Part shown: positions 1 through 5,772 of the stretch, one piece after another
Numbering within the stretch: the stretch's first letter is position 1
Layout of the letters: each line of letters starts with the position of its first letter
NCBI GenBank assembly: GCA_946411985.1
Contig: CAMKFY010000024.1
Span: 1-12,306 of the forward strand
Source of the DNA: an uncultured Clostridiaceae bacterium
GTDB lineage: Bacteria; Bacillota; Clostridia; Oscillospirales; Ruminococcaceae
Length of the DNA: 12,306 bases
Direction: 5' to 3'
Notes under the pieces: generated by a model
What the model was told of the DNA's origin: nothing
Seen by the model: only the letters and a program-made list of their open reading frames with translations
Databases searched by the model: none
Position numbers and translations under genes: made by a program

Positions 1-55
1 TACTATTATCTTCATCTTTGTTTTTATTTATATCTAAATTCTCATTATTGTTACT
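1..55. repeat. Exact 55-base copy of 145-199 at the left edge
   Basis: Bases 1-55 equal 145-199 and diverge at base 56 (T against C at 200). The copy is part of the 144-bp coding repeat array. The length is the same as the exact match at the right end of the window. Confidence 0.95.
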
Positions 56-660
56 TATATCTTCTAAATTTTCAGATTTATTACTATCATTTAATTCGTT
101 ATTTTCATATTCAATAAATATATTATTATTTTCTATATCTTCTTTACTATTATCTTCATCTTTGTTTTTATTTATATCTAAATTCTCATTATTGTTACTC
201 ATATTTTTTAAATTTTCAGATTTATTACTATCATTTAATTCGTTATTTTCCTTTTCATTCAATATATTATCTTCTTTATCTTCCTTTTTAATATCATCTT
301 CATCTTTGTTTTCAGTTATATTTGAATTCTCATTATTGTTACTTATATCTTTTAAATTTTCAGATTTATTATTATCATTTAATTTGCTATTTTCCTCTTC
401 ATTCAATGTATTATCTTCTTTATCTTCCTTTTTAATATCATCTTCATCTTTGTTTTTATTTATAGCTAAATTCTCATTATTGTTACTTATATCTTTTAAA
501 TTTTCAGATTTATTACTATCATTTAATTCGTTATTTTCCTTTTCATTCAATATATTATTATCTTCTTTATCTTCCTTTTTATTATTATCTTCATTTTTGT
601 TTTTATTTATGTCTATATTTTCTTTATCTTCTTCCTTATTATTGTCTTCATCTTTTATAA
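1..660 (-). repeat. 144-bp (48-residue) coding tandem repeats in the large minus-strand protein
   Basis: The landmark ctcattattgttact recurs at 41, 185, 329 and 473, an exact 144-base period. Four units and a degenerate fifth (about 577-660) are visible, and the array continues off the left edge. Each unit encodes 48 residues with shared pieces such as NKNKDEDDIKKEDKED, ENNELNDSNKSENL and KDISNNNENLDI. The period is a multiple of three, so gain or loss of units would keep the frame. Units differ by a few substitutions, and the leftmost replaces part of the acidic block with IENNNIFIEYENNE. The composition suggests a disordered, highly charged spacer. Confidence 0.9.
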
Positions 661-2983
661 TATTTTGCTCATCAGCTGCAACATCATCAATATCAAAAAC
701 AAATTCTTCTGGAATTTCTTTAACCATAGCACTCCCACAAAAATTAAGCTCATCTATAAATTCTAAATTTCCATCAAGGTCAAAACCAATATCGAGATCA
801 TTTAACCCATCAAACAACAATTTTTCATCATCTAACGCGCAAAAACTGTAATAATCACGTTTATTACAACATAATTCTTCATCTACATCAAATTTTAAAC
901 GACGCTTTACTGCTCCATCCATGCTCGCATATTTTGTATTTTTCTTTTCTAACAATAACAATATTTCTGCTTTGTTATTATCTTTCATTTCATTTTTAAA
1001 TTCTTCTCCAAACGCATTTTCCAAATCATCTAATTTAACGGTATTTAGGGTATTTATTATTTTGTTAAGCTCTAAATTTGAAAGTTCATTTTCTTTAGCA
1101 TTCTCTTTATTCGCATCACTGTTTATAACATCAACATCATTATCATTTTTCAGTTTATCTTTGTCTTTGTTAACATCACTTAACTCTTTATTTAAATTAT
1201 CTTCAACTTTATTAATATCACTTAGCTCTTTATTTAAATTATCTTTGTCTTTATTAATATCACTTAGCTCTTTATTTAAATTATCTTTGTCTTTGTTAAT
1301 ATCACTTAACTCATTAACAACACTTAACTCTTTTAAATCTAAATCTTCATGGCAATTATTATTATTTCTATCAGGGCAATTTTTAACCTCCCATTTTACA
1401 GAATTACCATTTTTTTGGACAACTAAAATTGCACTGCTATATCTGTCTTGCTTTTCTTCAACAACAACATTATCTCCTTCTTTAAAATCTAATTTTTCAA
1501 TATTTTTATTATTTAATTTATTCAATTTTTTACCACGTACGCCTTTAGGGCTTAAAATATCATCCATACTTTTATTTAAACGATCTTTAGGCTTAATATA
1601 CTTTAATTTAAACTTTACTTTTGATTTTTTTGGTTTATTTTCTTTTGGCTTTGCTTCTTTTCTAGCTCTTTTAGCTTTTCTCTTTTTGGTATCATTTTTT
1701 AATTTATCATCAGCGTCTAATTTTAGATTTTTGTTTTTAACTTTATCTGTAGGTTCTGCTTTTTCTTTATCCCTTTTATTTTCAATTTTTCTACCATCTA
1801 AAATATTTTTTGGCTTTTCCTCTTTATTAAATTTTTCCTTAGCATCTAGTTTTAATTTGTTTTCTAATCTATCTATTTTTTTAAATATCCTTTTATCTTT
1901 TCTATCTATTTCATCTAAAGCATTATTAATAGTTCTTTTTATATTTTCATTTACTTTATCTAAATTTGTTTTTTGTTCTAACTTTAAATTTGCAGCACTA
2001 TTCTTATTAGGTGTTTTATTATTAGAATTCTTTCCTTTCAATTTAGGTTTTGCGCCTTCTTTATCCAAATTTTTAACTGGCTGCTGCTTTTGTTCACCGC
2101 TGTTATCGTTGAATTCTTCTGTATATTCTGATTCAGAGTTTTCCTCATCAACATAAGAATAATCCTCCTGCTTTTCTTTAGGGGGATATTTTAAAAAATC
2201 TTCATCATAATCCATACCGTTATCTTCAACTATATTGTTGTCTTCTAACTTTAACTTTTTAACCTTACCTTTTTTATTACCTTTACGCCCTCTAAATACT
2301 CTATTATCTTTATTATGTTTGTTATATTTATTTTTTAGAGAAGATTTAAACTTAGAACGTGGTTTTTTATATTTTTTAACTTTCTTACGTTTTTTTCGCC
2401 CTAACTTTTTACCTTCAAAAGACTTAACATTAGCCTCAACTTTACTACCATTATTAATAATAACTCCCCCGCCTGAAGATGAACCTCCACCTTTTGGCGG
2501 CTTTTTAGCCTTAAAATTATTTCCTCTAATTTTAAAATTTTGTTTGTCACCAACATTTCTATTTGCGCTTACTCGCCTTTTATGTGCACCTTTTTTCACA
2601 ATTTTAGACCCACCATCATCATCTTCTTCAACTTCTGTGTTTAACGTAACCTTTCGTTTTGTGTTTTTATTTATAATTTTATTTTTAGCAACATCCTCAT
2701 GCACTTCTAACGGCTCACACTGCTGTACGAATAAATCATCACCGCCTCTTGCAGATATTGACATATATGAAAACCAACCAACAGCAGAAAAAAATACAGA
2801 AAATATACACTTACTAATAGCTCCAGATATAAATTTATCTTTAAAAAGGTTAGACAAAAAACCAGACCTATCAAAAGAAAATGTTTTTAAAATGCGTTCC
2901 AAATTTTTAAAAACACCACTATTTGAAGAACAATCTTTTTTTAATTTTCTACCTTTACTAAATTTATCGACAAATTTCTTCAT
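1..2983 (-). CDS. Large repetitive Lys/Asn/Asp/Glu-rich protein, putative membrane-anchored, C-terminus off the left edge
   Basis: I do not recognise this family. Seen: the minus frame from ATG at 2983 has no stop for 994 codons and is still open at base 2. GGAGGG (2990-2995) lies 6 nt before the ATG. The basic start MKKFVDKFSKGRKLKK is followed by one hydrophobic segment at about residues 52-74 (core CIFSVFFSAVGWFSYM). Next come a Gly/Ser linker near 158-178 (PPKGGGSSSGGG), a very basic stretch at 187-245, an acidic patch, and a Lys-rich, partly coiled-coil region to about 480. A small beta-like island lies at about 495-545 (GDNVVVEEK, AILVVQKNG, VKWEVKN). Four 14-residue repeats follow at 555-608, then an acidic globular-looking island at about 645-770 with Cys residues (ELCCNKRDYYSFCALDD), then 48-residue repeats from about 775. 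Inferred: charge on the N-terminal side of the hydrophobic segment favours N-in/C-out, so a surface stalk or long exported protein is possible. An intracellular scaffold cannot be excluded. A C-terminal anchor would lie outside the window. Confidence 0.85.
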   Translation of the reverse strand, partial: MKKFVDKFSKGRKLKKDCSSNSGVFKNLERILKTFSFDRSGFLSNLFKDKFISGAISKCIFSVFFSAVGWFSYMSISARGGDDLFVQQCEPLEVHEDVAKNKIINKNTKRKVTLNTEVEEDDDGGSKIVKKGAHKRRVSANRNVGDKQNFKIRGNNFKAKKPPKGGGSSSGGGVIINNGSKVEANVKSFEGKKLGRKKRKKVKKYKKPRSKFKSSLKNKYNKHNKDNRVFRGRKGNKKGKVKKLKLEDNNIVEDNGMDYDEDFLKYPPKEKQEDYSYVDEENSESEYTEEFNDNSGEQKQQPVKNLDKEGAKPKLKGKNSNNKTPNKNSAANLKLEQKTNLDKVNENIKRTINNALDEIDRKDKRIFKKIDRLENKLKLDAKEKFNKEEKPKNILDGRKIENKRDKEKAEPTDKVKNKNLKLDADDKLKNDTKKRKAKRARKEAKPKENKPKKSKVKFKLKYIKPKDRLNKSMDDILSPKGVRGKKLNKLNNKNIEKLDFKEGDNVVVEEKQDRYSSAILVVQKNGNSVKWEVKNCPDRNNNNCHEDLDLKELSVVNELSDINKDKDNLNKELSDINKDKDNLNKELSDINKVEDNLNKELSDVNKDKDKLKNDNDVDVINSDANKENAKENELSNLELNKIINTLNTVKLDDLENAFGEEFKNEMKDNNKAEILLLLEKKNTKYASMDGAVKRRLKFDVDEELCCNKRDYYSFCALDDEKLLFDGLNDLDIGFDLDGNLEFIDELNFCGSAMVKEIPEEFVFDIDDVAADEQNIIKDEDNNKEEDKENIDINKNKNEDNNKKEDKEDNNILNEKENNELNDSNKSENLKDISNNNENLAINKNKDEDDIKKEDKEDNTLNEEENSKLNDNNKSENLKDISNNNENSNITENKDEDDIKKEDKEDNILNEKENNELNDSNKSENLKNMSNNNENLDINKNKDEDNSKEDIENNNIFIEYENNELNDSNKSENLEDISNNNENLDINKNKDEDNS
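1163..1320 (-). repeat. 42-bp (14-residue) heptad-type coding repeats
   Basis: The block tttatttaaattatc recurs at 42-base intervals (about 1187, 1229 and 1271). On the minus strand this gives four tandem 14-residue units close to ELSDINKDKDNLNK (one reads DINKVEDNLNK). Fourteen residues make two heptads, with Leu/Ile at spacings that fit a short coiled coil, which could support oligomerisation of the large protein. The structural reading is inference. Confidence 0.8.
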
Positions 2984-3075
2984 AGTATACCCTCCGCAAA
3001 TAAAAGAATAAGCACTTAAACAAAACTTTAAAACTTTTGAAATTAAAAGCTCACATTATATCATAATTTGTAGAA

Positions 3076-3104
3076 AATATAGCATAATATATTTATTTTG
3101 TCAA
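3076..3104 (-). promoter_or_regulatory. SigA-type promoter of the large minus-strand gene
   Basis: On the minus strand a perfect -35 TTGACA (3104-3099) is followed by a 17-nt spacer and TATATT (3081-3076). TGC immediately before the -10 gives an extended -10. The leader to the ATG at 2983 is about 85 nt. The same positions in the two outer repeat units are degraded, which supports this one being the active copy. Confidence 0.75.
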
Positions 3105-3141
3105 TTTATATCAAATATTAGAAATTTATTTTGCATTAAAT

Positions 3142-3228
3142 TCAACATTTTTTAATTTGAAGCTTAATTAAATCTAAAAACATTTTTAATTTTCTACCTT
3201 TGCTAAATTTATCGATAAATTTCTTCAT
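3142..3228 (-). pseudogene. 28-codon relic start of the large gene (unit 2)
   Basis: ATG at 3228 opens MKKFIDKFSKGRKLK, matching the first 15 residues of the large protein except Val5 to Ile. It then runs into 13 codons of former upstream DNA and ends at TGA. The ribosome site is reduced to AAAGG, against GGAGGG in the real gene, and the promoter is degraded. It is most simply a by-product of tandem duplication; a translated leader peptide is possible but unsupported. Confidence 0.45.
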
Positions 3229-3327
3229 AATATACCTTTGCAAATAAATAAATGACAATTAAACAAAATTTTATAAAAATTAAAATTTTTGAAATTAAAA
3301 GCTCATATTATATCGTAACTTGTAGAA

Positions 3328-3356
3328 AATATAGCGTAATATATTTATTTTGCTAA
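3328..3356 (-). promoter_or_regulatory. Decayed copy of the large gene's promoter (unit 2)
   Basis: This aligns base for base with the promoter at 3076-3104, but the -35 reads TTAGCA instead of TTGACA and the extended -10 TGC reads CGC. TATATT and the 17-nt spacer are kept. It is probably weak or dead; it is listed because it shows how the array has diverged. Confidence 0.4.
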
Positions 3357-3393
3357 TTGATATCAAATATTAGAAATTTATTTTGCACTAAAT

Positions 3394-3480
3394 TCAACAT
3401 TTTTTAATTTGAAGCTTAATTAAATCTAAAAACATTTTTAATTTTCTACCTTTGCTAAATTTATCGATAAATTTCTTCAT
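3394..3480 (-). pseudogene. 28-codon relic start of the large gene (unit 3)
   Basis: Same 28-codon frame as in unit 2, from ATG at 3480 to TGA, with the same weak AAAGG site. Identity with unit 2 is probably due to recent duplication rather than selection on the peptide. Confidence 0.45.
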
Positions 3481-3579
3481 AATATACCTTTGCAAATAAA
3501 TAAATGACAATTAAACAAAATTTTATAAAAATTAAAATTTTTGAAATTAAAAGCTCATATTATATCGTAACTTGTAGAA

Positions 3580-3608
3580 AATATAGCGTAATATATTTAT
3601 TTTGCTAA
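3580..3608 (-). promoter_or_regulatory. Decayed copy of the large gene's promoter (unit 3)
   Basis: Identical to the unit 2 copy 252 bases away: TTAGCA, 17-nt spacer, CGC then TATATT. If any residual activity exists, it would be transcribed through unit 2 toward the large gene. Confidence 0.4.
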
Positions 3609-3659
3609 TTGATATCAAATATTAGAAATTTATTTTGCACTAAATTTAACATTTTCTCG

Positions 3660-3688
3660 TTGACAATAAAATTTCAATATGCTAAAAT
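3660..3688 (+). promoter_or_regulatory. SigA-type promoter of the infC operon
   Basis: TTGACA (3660-3665), a 17-nt spacer and TAAAAT (3683-3688), with TGC just before the -10 as an extended element. It begins 4 bases after the end of the repeat array and points toward infC, leaving a leader of about 120 nt. No other consensus promoter of this quality is visible downstream, so it probably drives the whole plus-strand gene set. Confidence 0.78.
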
Positions 3689-3694
3689 TCCACA

Positions 3695-3805
3695 ATGAAG
3701 AAACTTTATAATTTTTCAACAATAAACACTTATTGTTGAAGGTTATGGGTAAAACAATTTTAAAATTTTACGAATTTTAATATTAATAAAAATTTTTTTG
3801 GAGGT
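3695..3805 (+). promoter_or_regulatory. infC operon leader with perfect hairpin
   Basis: The untranslated leader contains a perfect 11-bp stem, TTCAACAATAA (3715-3725) with TTATTGTTGAA (3730-3740), closed by the loop ACAC. A second A/T-only stem lies at 3760-3780. Neither is followed at once by a T-run; seven T at 3793-3799 lie 12 bases beyond the second stem. In many Firmicutes the infC-rpmI-rplT leader is a target of feedback control by L20. This leader sits in the right place and has the right length, but I cannot match it to the known fold. Confidence 0.4.
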
Positions 3806-3814
3806 GTGGCCAAA

Positions 3815-4342
3815 ATCGGTAGGAAAGAAATTCAAATAAATGAAGGAATTAACGATGAAAAGGTTCGCGTTATAGACGCCAACGGTAACCAACTCGGCCT
3901 TATGAATTTGGAAGACGCAATATCAGCAGCTTCTTCTAAAAATTTAGACCTTGTTAAAATAGCTCCTCTTGCAAACCCACCAGTTTGTAAGATAATGGAC
4001 TATGGAAAGTATATGTTTGAACAGGCTAAAAAGGAAAAAGAAGCTAAAAAAAAGCAAAAATTAATAGATATAAAGGAAGTTCGCCTTTCTGTGCATATAG
4101 GTGAAAATGATTTTAACACTAAATTAAAAAGTGCTATAAAATTTTTGAAGGCTAGAAATAAAGTTAAAGCCGTGGTTAGGCTACGTGGGCGTGAAATGGC
4201 AAGGTCTTCTGTTGGATTTGAACTTTTAGATAGGTTTAAAAATGCATGTGAAGATTACGGCTCTGTAGATAGGCCGTCCAAACTGGAGGGCAGGAGTGTT
4301 GTTTGCATAATTGCTCCCAAAACAGCAGAGAATAAAACATAA
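3815..4342 (+). CDS. infC: Translation initiation factor IF-3
   Basis: IF-3 binds the 30S subunit, prevents premature joining of 50S and checks the start codon and initiator tRNA. The frame shows the N-domain start (INEGINDEKVRVID), the family signature around NPPVCKIMDYGKYMFEQ, a basic helical linker (KKEKEAKKKQK), and the C-domain with RLRGREMA and the usual APK-type ending. Length (about 175 residues) is normal. The first ATG/GTG/TTG codon in frame is GTG at 3806, but that codon is the end of GGAGGTG (3800-3806), the ribosome site itself. An ATC at 3815 lies 8 nt after that site. Rare AUU/AUC-type starts are well known for infC and serve IF-3 autoregulation, so I place the start at 3815. 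It is the first gene of the operon. Confidence 0.95.
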   Translation: MGRKEIQINEGINDEKVRVIDANGNQLGLMNLEDAISAASSKNLDLVKIAPLANPPVCKIMDYGKYMFEQAKKEKEAKKKQKLIDIKEVRLSVHIGENDFNTKLKSAIKFLKARNKVKAVVRLRGREMARSSVGFELLDRFKNACEDYGSVDRPSKLEGRSVVCIIAPKTAENKT

Positions 4343-4383
4343 ATTTAATATTTTAATATTAGCGTTAGGAGTTGGAGGTTTTT

Positions 4384-4581
4384 ATGCCAAAGTTAAAAAC
4401 GCATAGTGCGTCAAAAAAACGTTTTAGTTTTACAAAATCAGGAAATGTAAAATATTTTCATTCTGGTAAGTCTCACCTATTAACAAAAAAATCTAAAAGG
4501 CGTAAAAGGCATTTAAGGCAGGTGGCATACGCTAGCACTGCTAATGAAAGAGCTTTAAAGGCGTTAATGCCTTATGCTTGA
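4384..4581 (+). CDS. rpmI: 50S ribosomal protein L35
   Basis: Small basic protein of the large subunit, 65 residues, the usual size. MPKLKTHSASKKRF, TKSGNVK and KSKRRKRHLRQVA are the L35 landmarks. The start is ATG at 4384, with GGAGG (4374-4378) 5 nt upstream. A longer frame from TTG at 4372 would use the ribosome site as codons and is rejected. It lies 41 bases after infC in the conserved infC-rpmI-rplT order. Confidence 0.97.
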   Translation: MPKLKTHSASKKRFSFTKSGNVKYFHSGKSHLLTKKSKRRKRHLRQVAYASTANERALKALMPYA

Positions 4582-4627
4582 GGTTTTTATGCACTTTTAT
4601 GTTTAAAAATAGAAAGGAAGAATATTT

Positions 4628-4984
4628 ATGGCACGTGTTAAGGGAGCTGTTACTACAAGGAAAAGAAGAAAAAAAGTCTTAAAAATGGCTAAAGGCTACT
4701 TTGGAGCTAAGAGCAAGTTGTTCAAAACAGCAAAACAAGCAGTTATGAAATCTGGCCAATATGCATATATAGGAAGAAAACAAAAAAAGCGCTTTTTCAG
4801 AAGGCTTTGGATAAGCAGAATTTCTGCTGCTTGTAGGCAAAACGATATGAACTATTCCGTATTTATGAATGGTGTTAAAAAAGCTAATATATTGTTAAAC
4901 AGAAAGAGCATATCTGAAATAGCAATAAATAGCCCAGAATCTTTTAAGAAGTTGTGCGACAAAATAAAAAGTTTAGTAGCTTAA
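4628..4984 (+). CDS. rplT: 50S ribosomal protein L20
   Basis: L20 binds 23S rRNA early in 50S assembly and in many bacteria represses its own operon by binding the leader mRNA. The 118-residue sequence has the family's basic N-terminal arm (MARVKGAVTTRKRRKKVLK), GYFGAKSKLF, the YAYIGRKQKKRFFRRLWI core and the AACRQNDMNYSVFMNG segment. AAGGA lies 9 nt before the ATG. It follows rpmI by 46 bases and is almost joined to the next gene (4-base gap). Confidence 0.97.
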   Translation: MARVKGAVTTRKRRKKVLKMAKGYFGAKSKLFKTAKQAVMKSGQYAYIGRKQKKRFFRRLWISRISAACRQNDMNYSVFMNGVKKANILLNRKSISEIAINSPESFKKLCDKIKSLVA

Positions 4985-4988
4985 AGCT

Positions 4989-5768
4989 ATGATAACAAGC
5001 ACTAAAAATATTAAAATAAAAGAATATTTAAAATTAAGAGATAGCAGTAAATACAGAGCGCAAAAGAATAGCTTTGTTTTGGAGGGTGTGCGCCTTATTT
5101 TTGAAGCAATAAAACATAATGTTGAGTTAGATGTTGTGTTTTTGAGTGGTTTTTGCATAGAAAAAATAAAAGATACAGCATACGATATTACACAGCACGA
5201 GAAGTTTCTATTAATATCAAACAAAGTGGTAAATTTTATATCTGGTGTATCTAACTCCCAAGGAGCTTTTGCCATAGCTAAAAAACCAAACCGTTTAAAT
5301 GTAAAAAACATTAATAACAACGAGGTTGTTTTAGCGTTATATGAAGTAAAAGACCCAGGCAATATTGGGAGCATTATACGTTGCGCTTTTGCTTTTGGAG
5401 TAAGAAAAATTGTGCTATATAATTGCTGTGATGTATATAATCAAAAGGTTGTGCGCAGTAGCATGGGAGGCTTGTTTGAGGTTAATTTTGTTATATGCAG
5501 CAATTTTTTGCCATTTTTAAAATATCTAAAATCAAAAAACATTAATATATTTGCTAGCGTTTTGCATAATAATGCTAAAGGCGTTAGCTTTTTAAAAGGC
5601 AAAAACGGCGTATTAATAATTGGATCGGAAGCAAACGGTTTGCCAAGTAGCGTTATAAATGAATGCGAAAATAAAGTAACCATAAAAATGGTAAAAAATG
5701 CCGAATCTTTAAATGTAGCGGTGGCTTGCGGTATATTATTACACGAAATGAAGAATATGGAAGGTTAA
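4989..5768 (+). CDS. TrmH/SpoU-family RNA 2'-O-ribose methyltransferase
   Basis: A SPOUT-class enzyme that transfers a methyl group from S-adenosylmethionine to a ribose 2'-OH in RNA, probably rRNA in this context. The 259 residues comprise an N-terminal RNA-binding domain (about 1-100, with FVLEGVRLIFEA) and the knotted catalytic domain with all three SpoU motifs: DPGNIGSIIRCAFAFGV (122-138, N125 and R131), IIGSEANGL (210-218) and AESLNVAVACGILLHE (238-253). No clear ribosome site precedes ATG 4989. With only 4 bases after the rplT stop, translational coupling is likely. This family member often follows rplT in Clostridia. The target base cannot be told from sequence, so I give no symbol. 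Confidence 0.93.
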   Translation: MITSTKNIKIKEYLKLRDSSKYRAQKNSFVLEGVRLIFEAIKHNVELDVVFLSGFCIEKIKDTAYDITQHEKFLLISNKVVNFISGVSNSQGAFAIAKKPNRLNVKNINNNEVVLALYEVKDPGNIGSIIRCAFAFGVRKIVLYNCCDVYNQKVVRSSMGGLFEVNFVICSNFLPFLKYLKSKNINIFASVLHNNAKGVSFLKGKNGVLIIGSEANGLPSSVINECENKVTIKMVKNAESLNVAVACGILLHEMKNMEG

Positions 5769-5772
5769 ACAA

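Larger units (their letters stand above)
2936..3655 (-). repeat. Three tandem copies of the large gene's promoter, leader and first 15 codons
   Basis: The junction motif tttttaattttctacc recurs at 2938, 3183 and 3435, giving units of 245, 252 and 221 bp (the last truncated at 3655). Unit 1 contains the real start of the large gene. Units 2 and 3 repeat its start codon, the next 14 codons (MKKFIDKFSKGRKLK), its leader and its promoter region, then join directly to the upstream part of the previous unit. Over their shared 221 bases I see a single difference between units 2 and 3 (C at 3395, T at 3647), whereas unit 1 is clearly diverged. The array fills most of the gap between the large gene and infC. 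Confidence 0.92.

Noticed and set aside
1..660. CRISPR array
   Set aside because: The 144-bp units are contiguous, coding and in frame, with no short direct repeats separated by unique spacers.
18..3011. Three long plus-strand frames (18-851, 921-2156, 2235-3011) encoding Leu/Ser/Phe-rich proteins
   Set aside because: They all lie in one frame opposite the continuous minus frame, their composition is what Lys/Asn/Asp/Glu codons give when read backwards, and they lack ribosome sites and promoters.
2984..3659. Insertion sequence or mobile element remnant between the two divergent units
   Set aside because: No transposase fragment or terminal inverted repeats; the repeats are direct copies of the neighbouring gene's own 5' region.
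3715..3799. Intrinsic terminator in the infC leader
   Set aside because: The 11-bp hairpin has no following T-run, and the seven T at 3793-3799 are 12 bases beyond an A/T-only stem.
3806..3814. GTG at 3806 as the infC start
   Set aside because: It forms the end of the GGAGGTG ribosome site itself; ATC at 3815 has proper spacing.
4372..4383. TTG at 4372 as the rpmI start
   Set aside because: Those codons contain the GGAGG site for ATG 4384, and L35 proteins start with Met-Pro-Lys.
4973..5374. Minus-strand frame opposite the rRNA methyltransferase gene, and similar ones at 5441-5683, 7554-7805, 8292-8555, 9763-10161, 10310-10642, 10727-11140 and 11670-11852
   Set aside because: All are antisense to well-conserved genes, have no recognisable motifs and have no ribosome sites.
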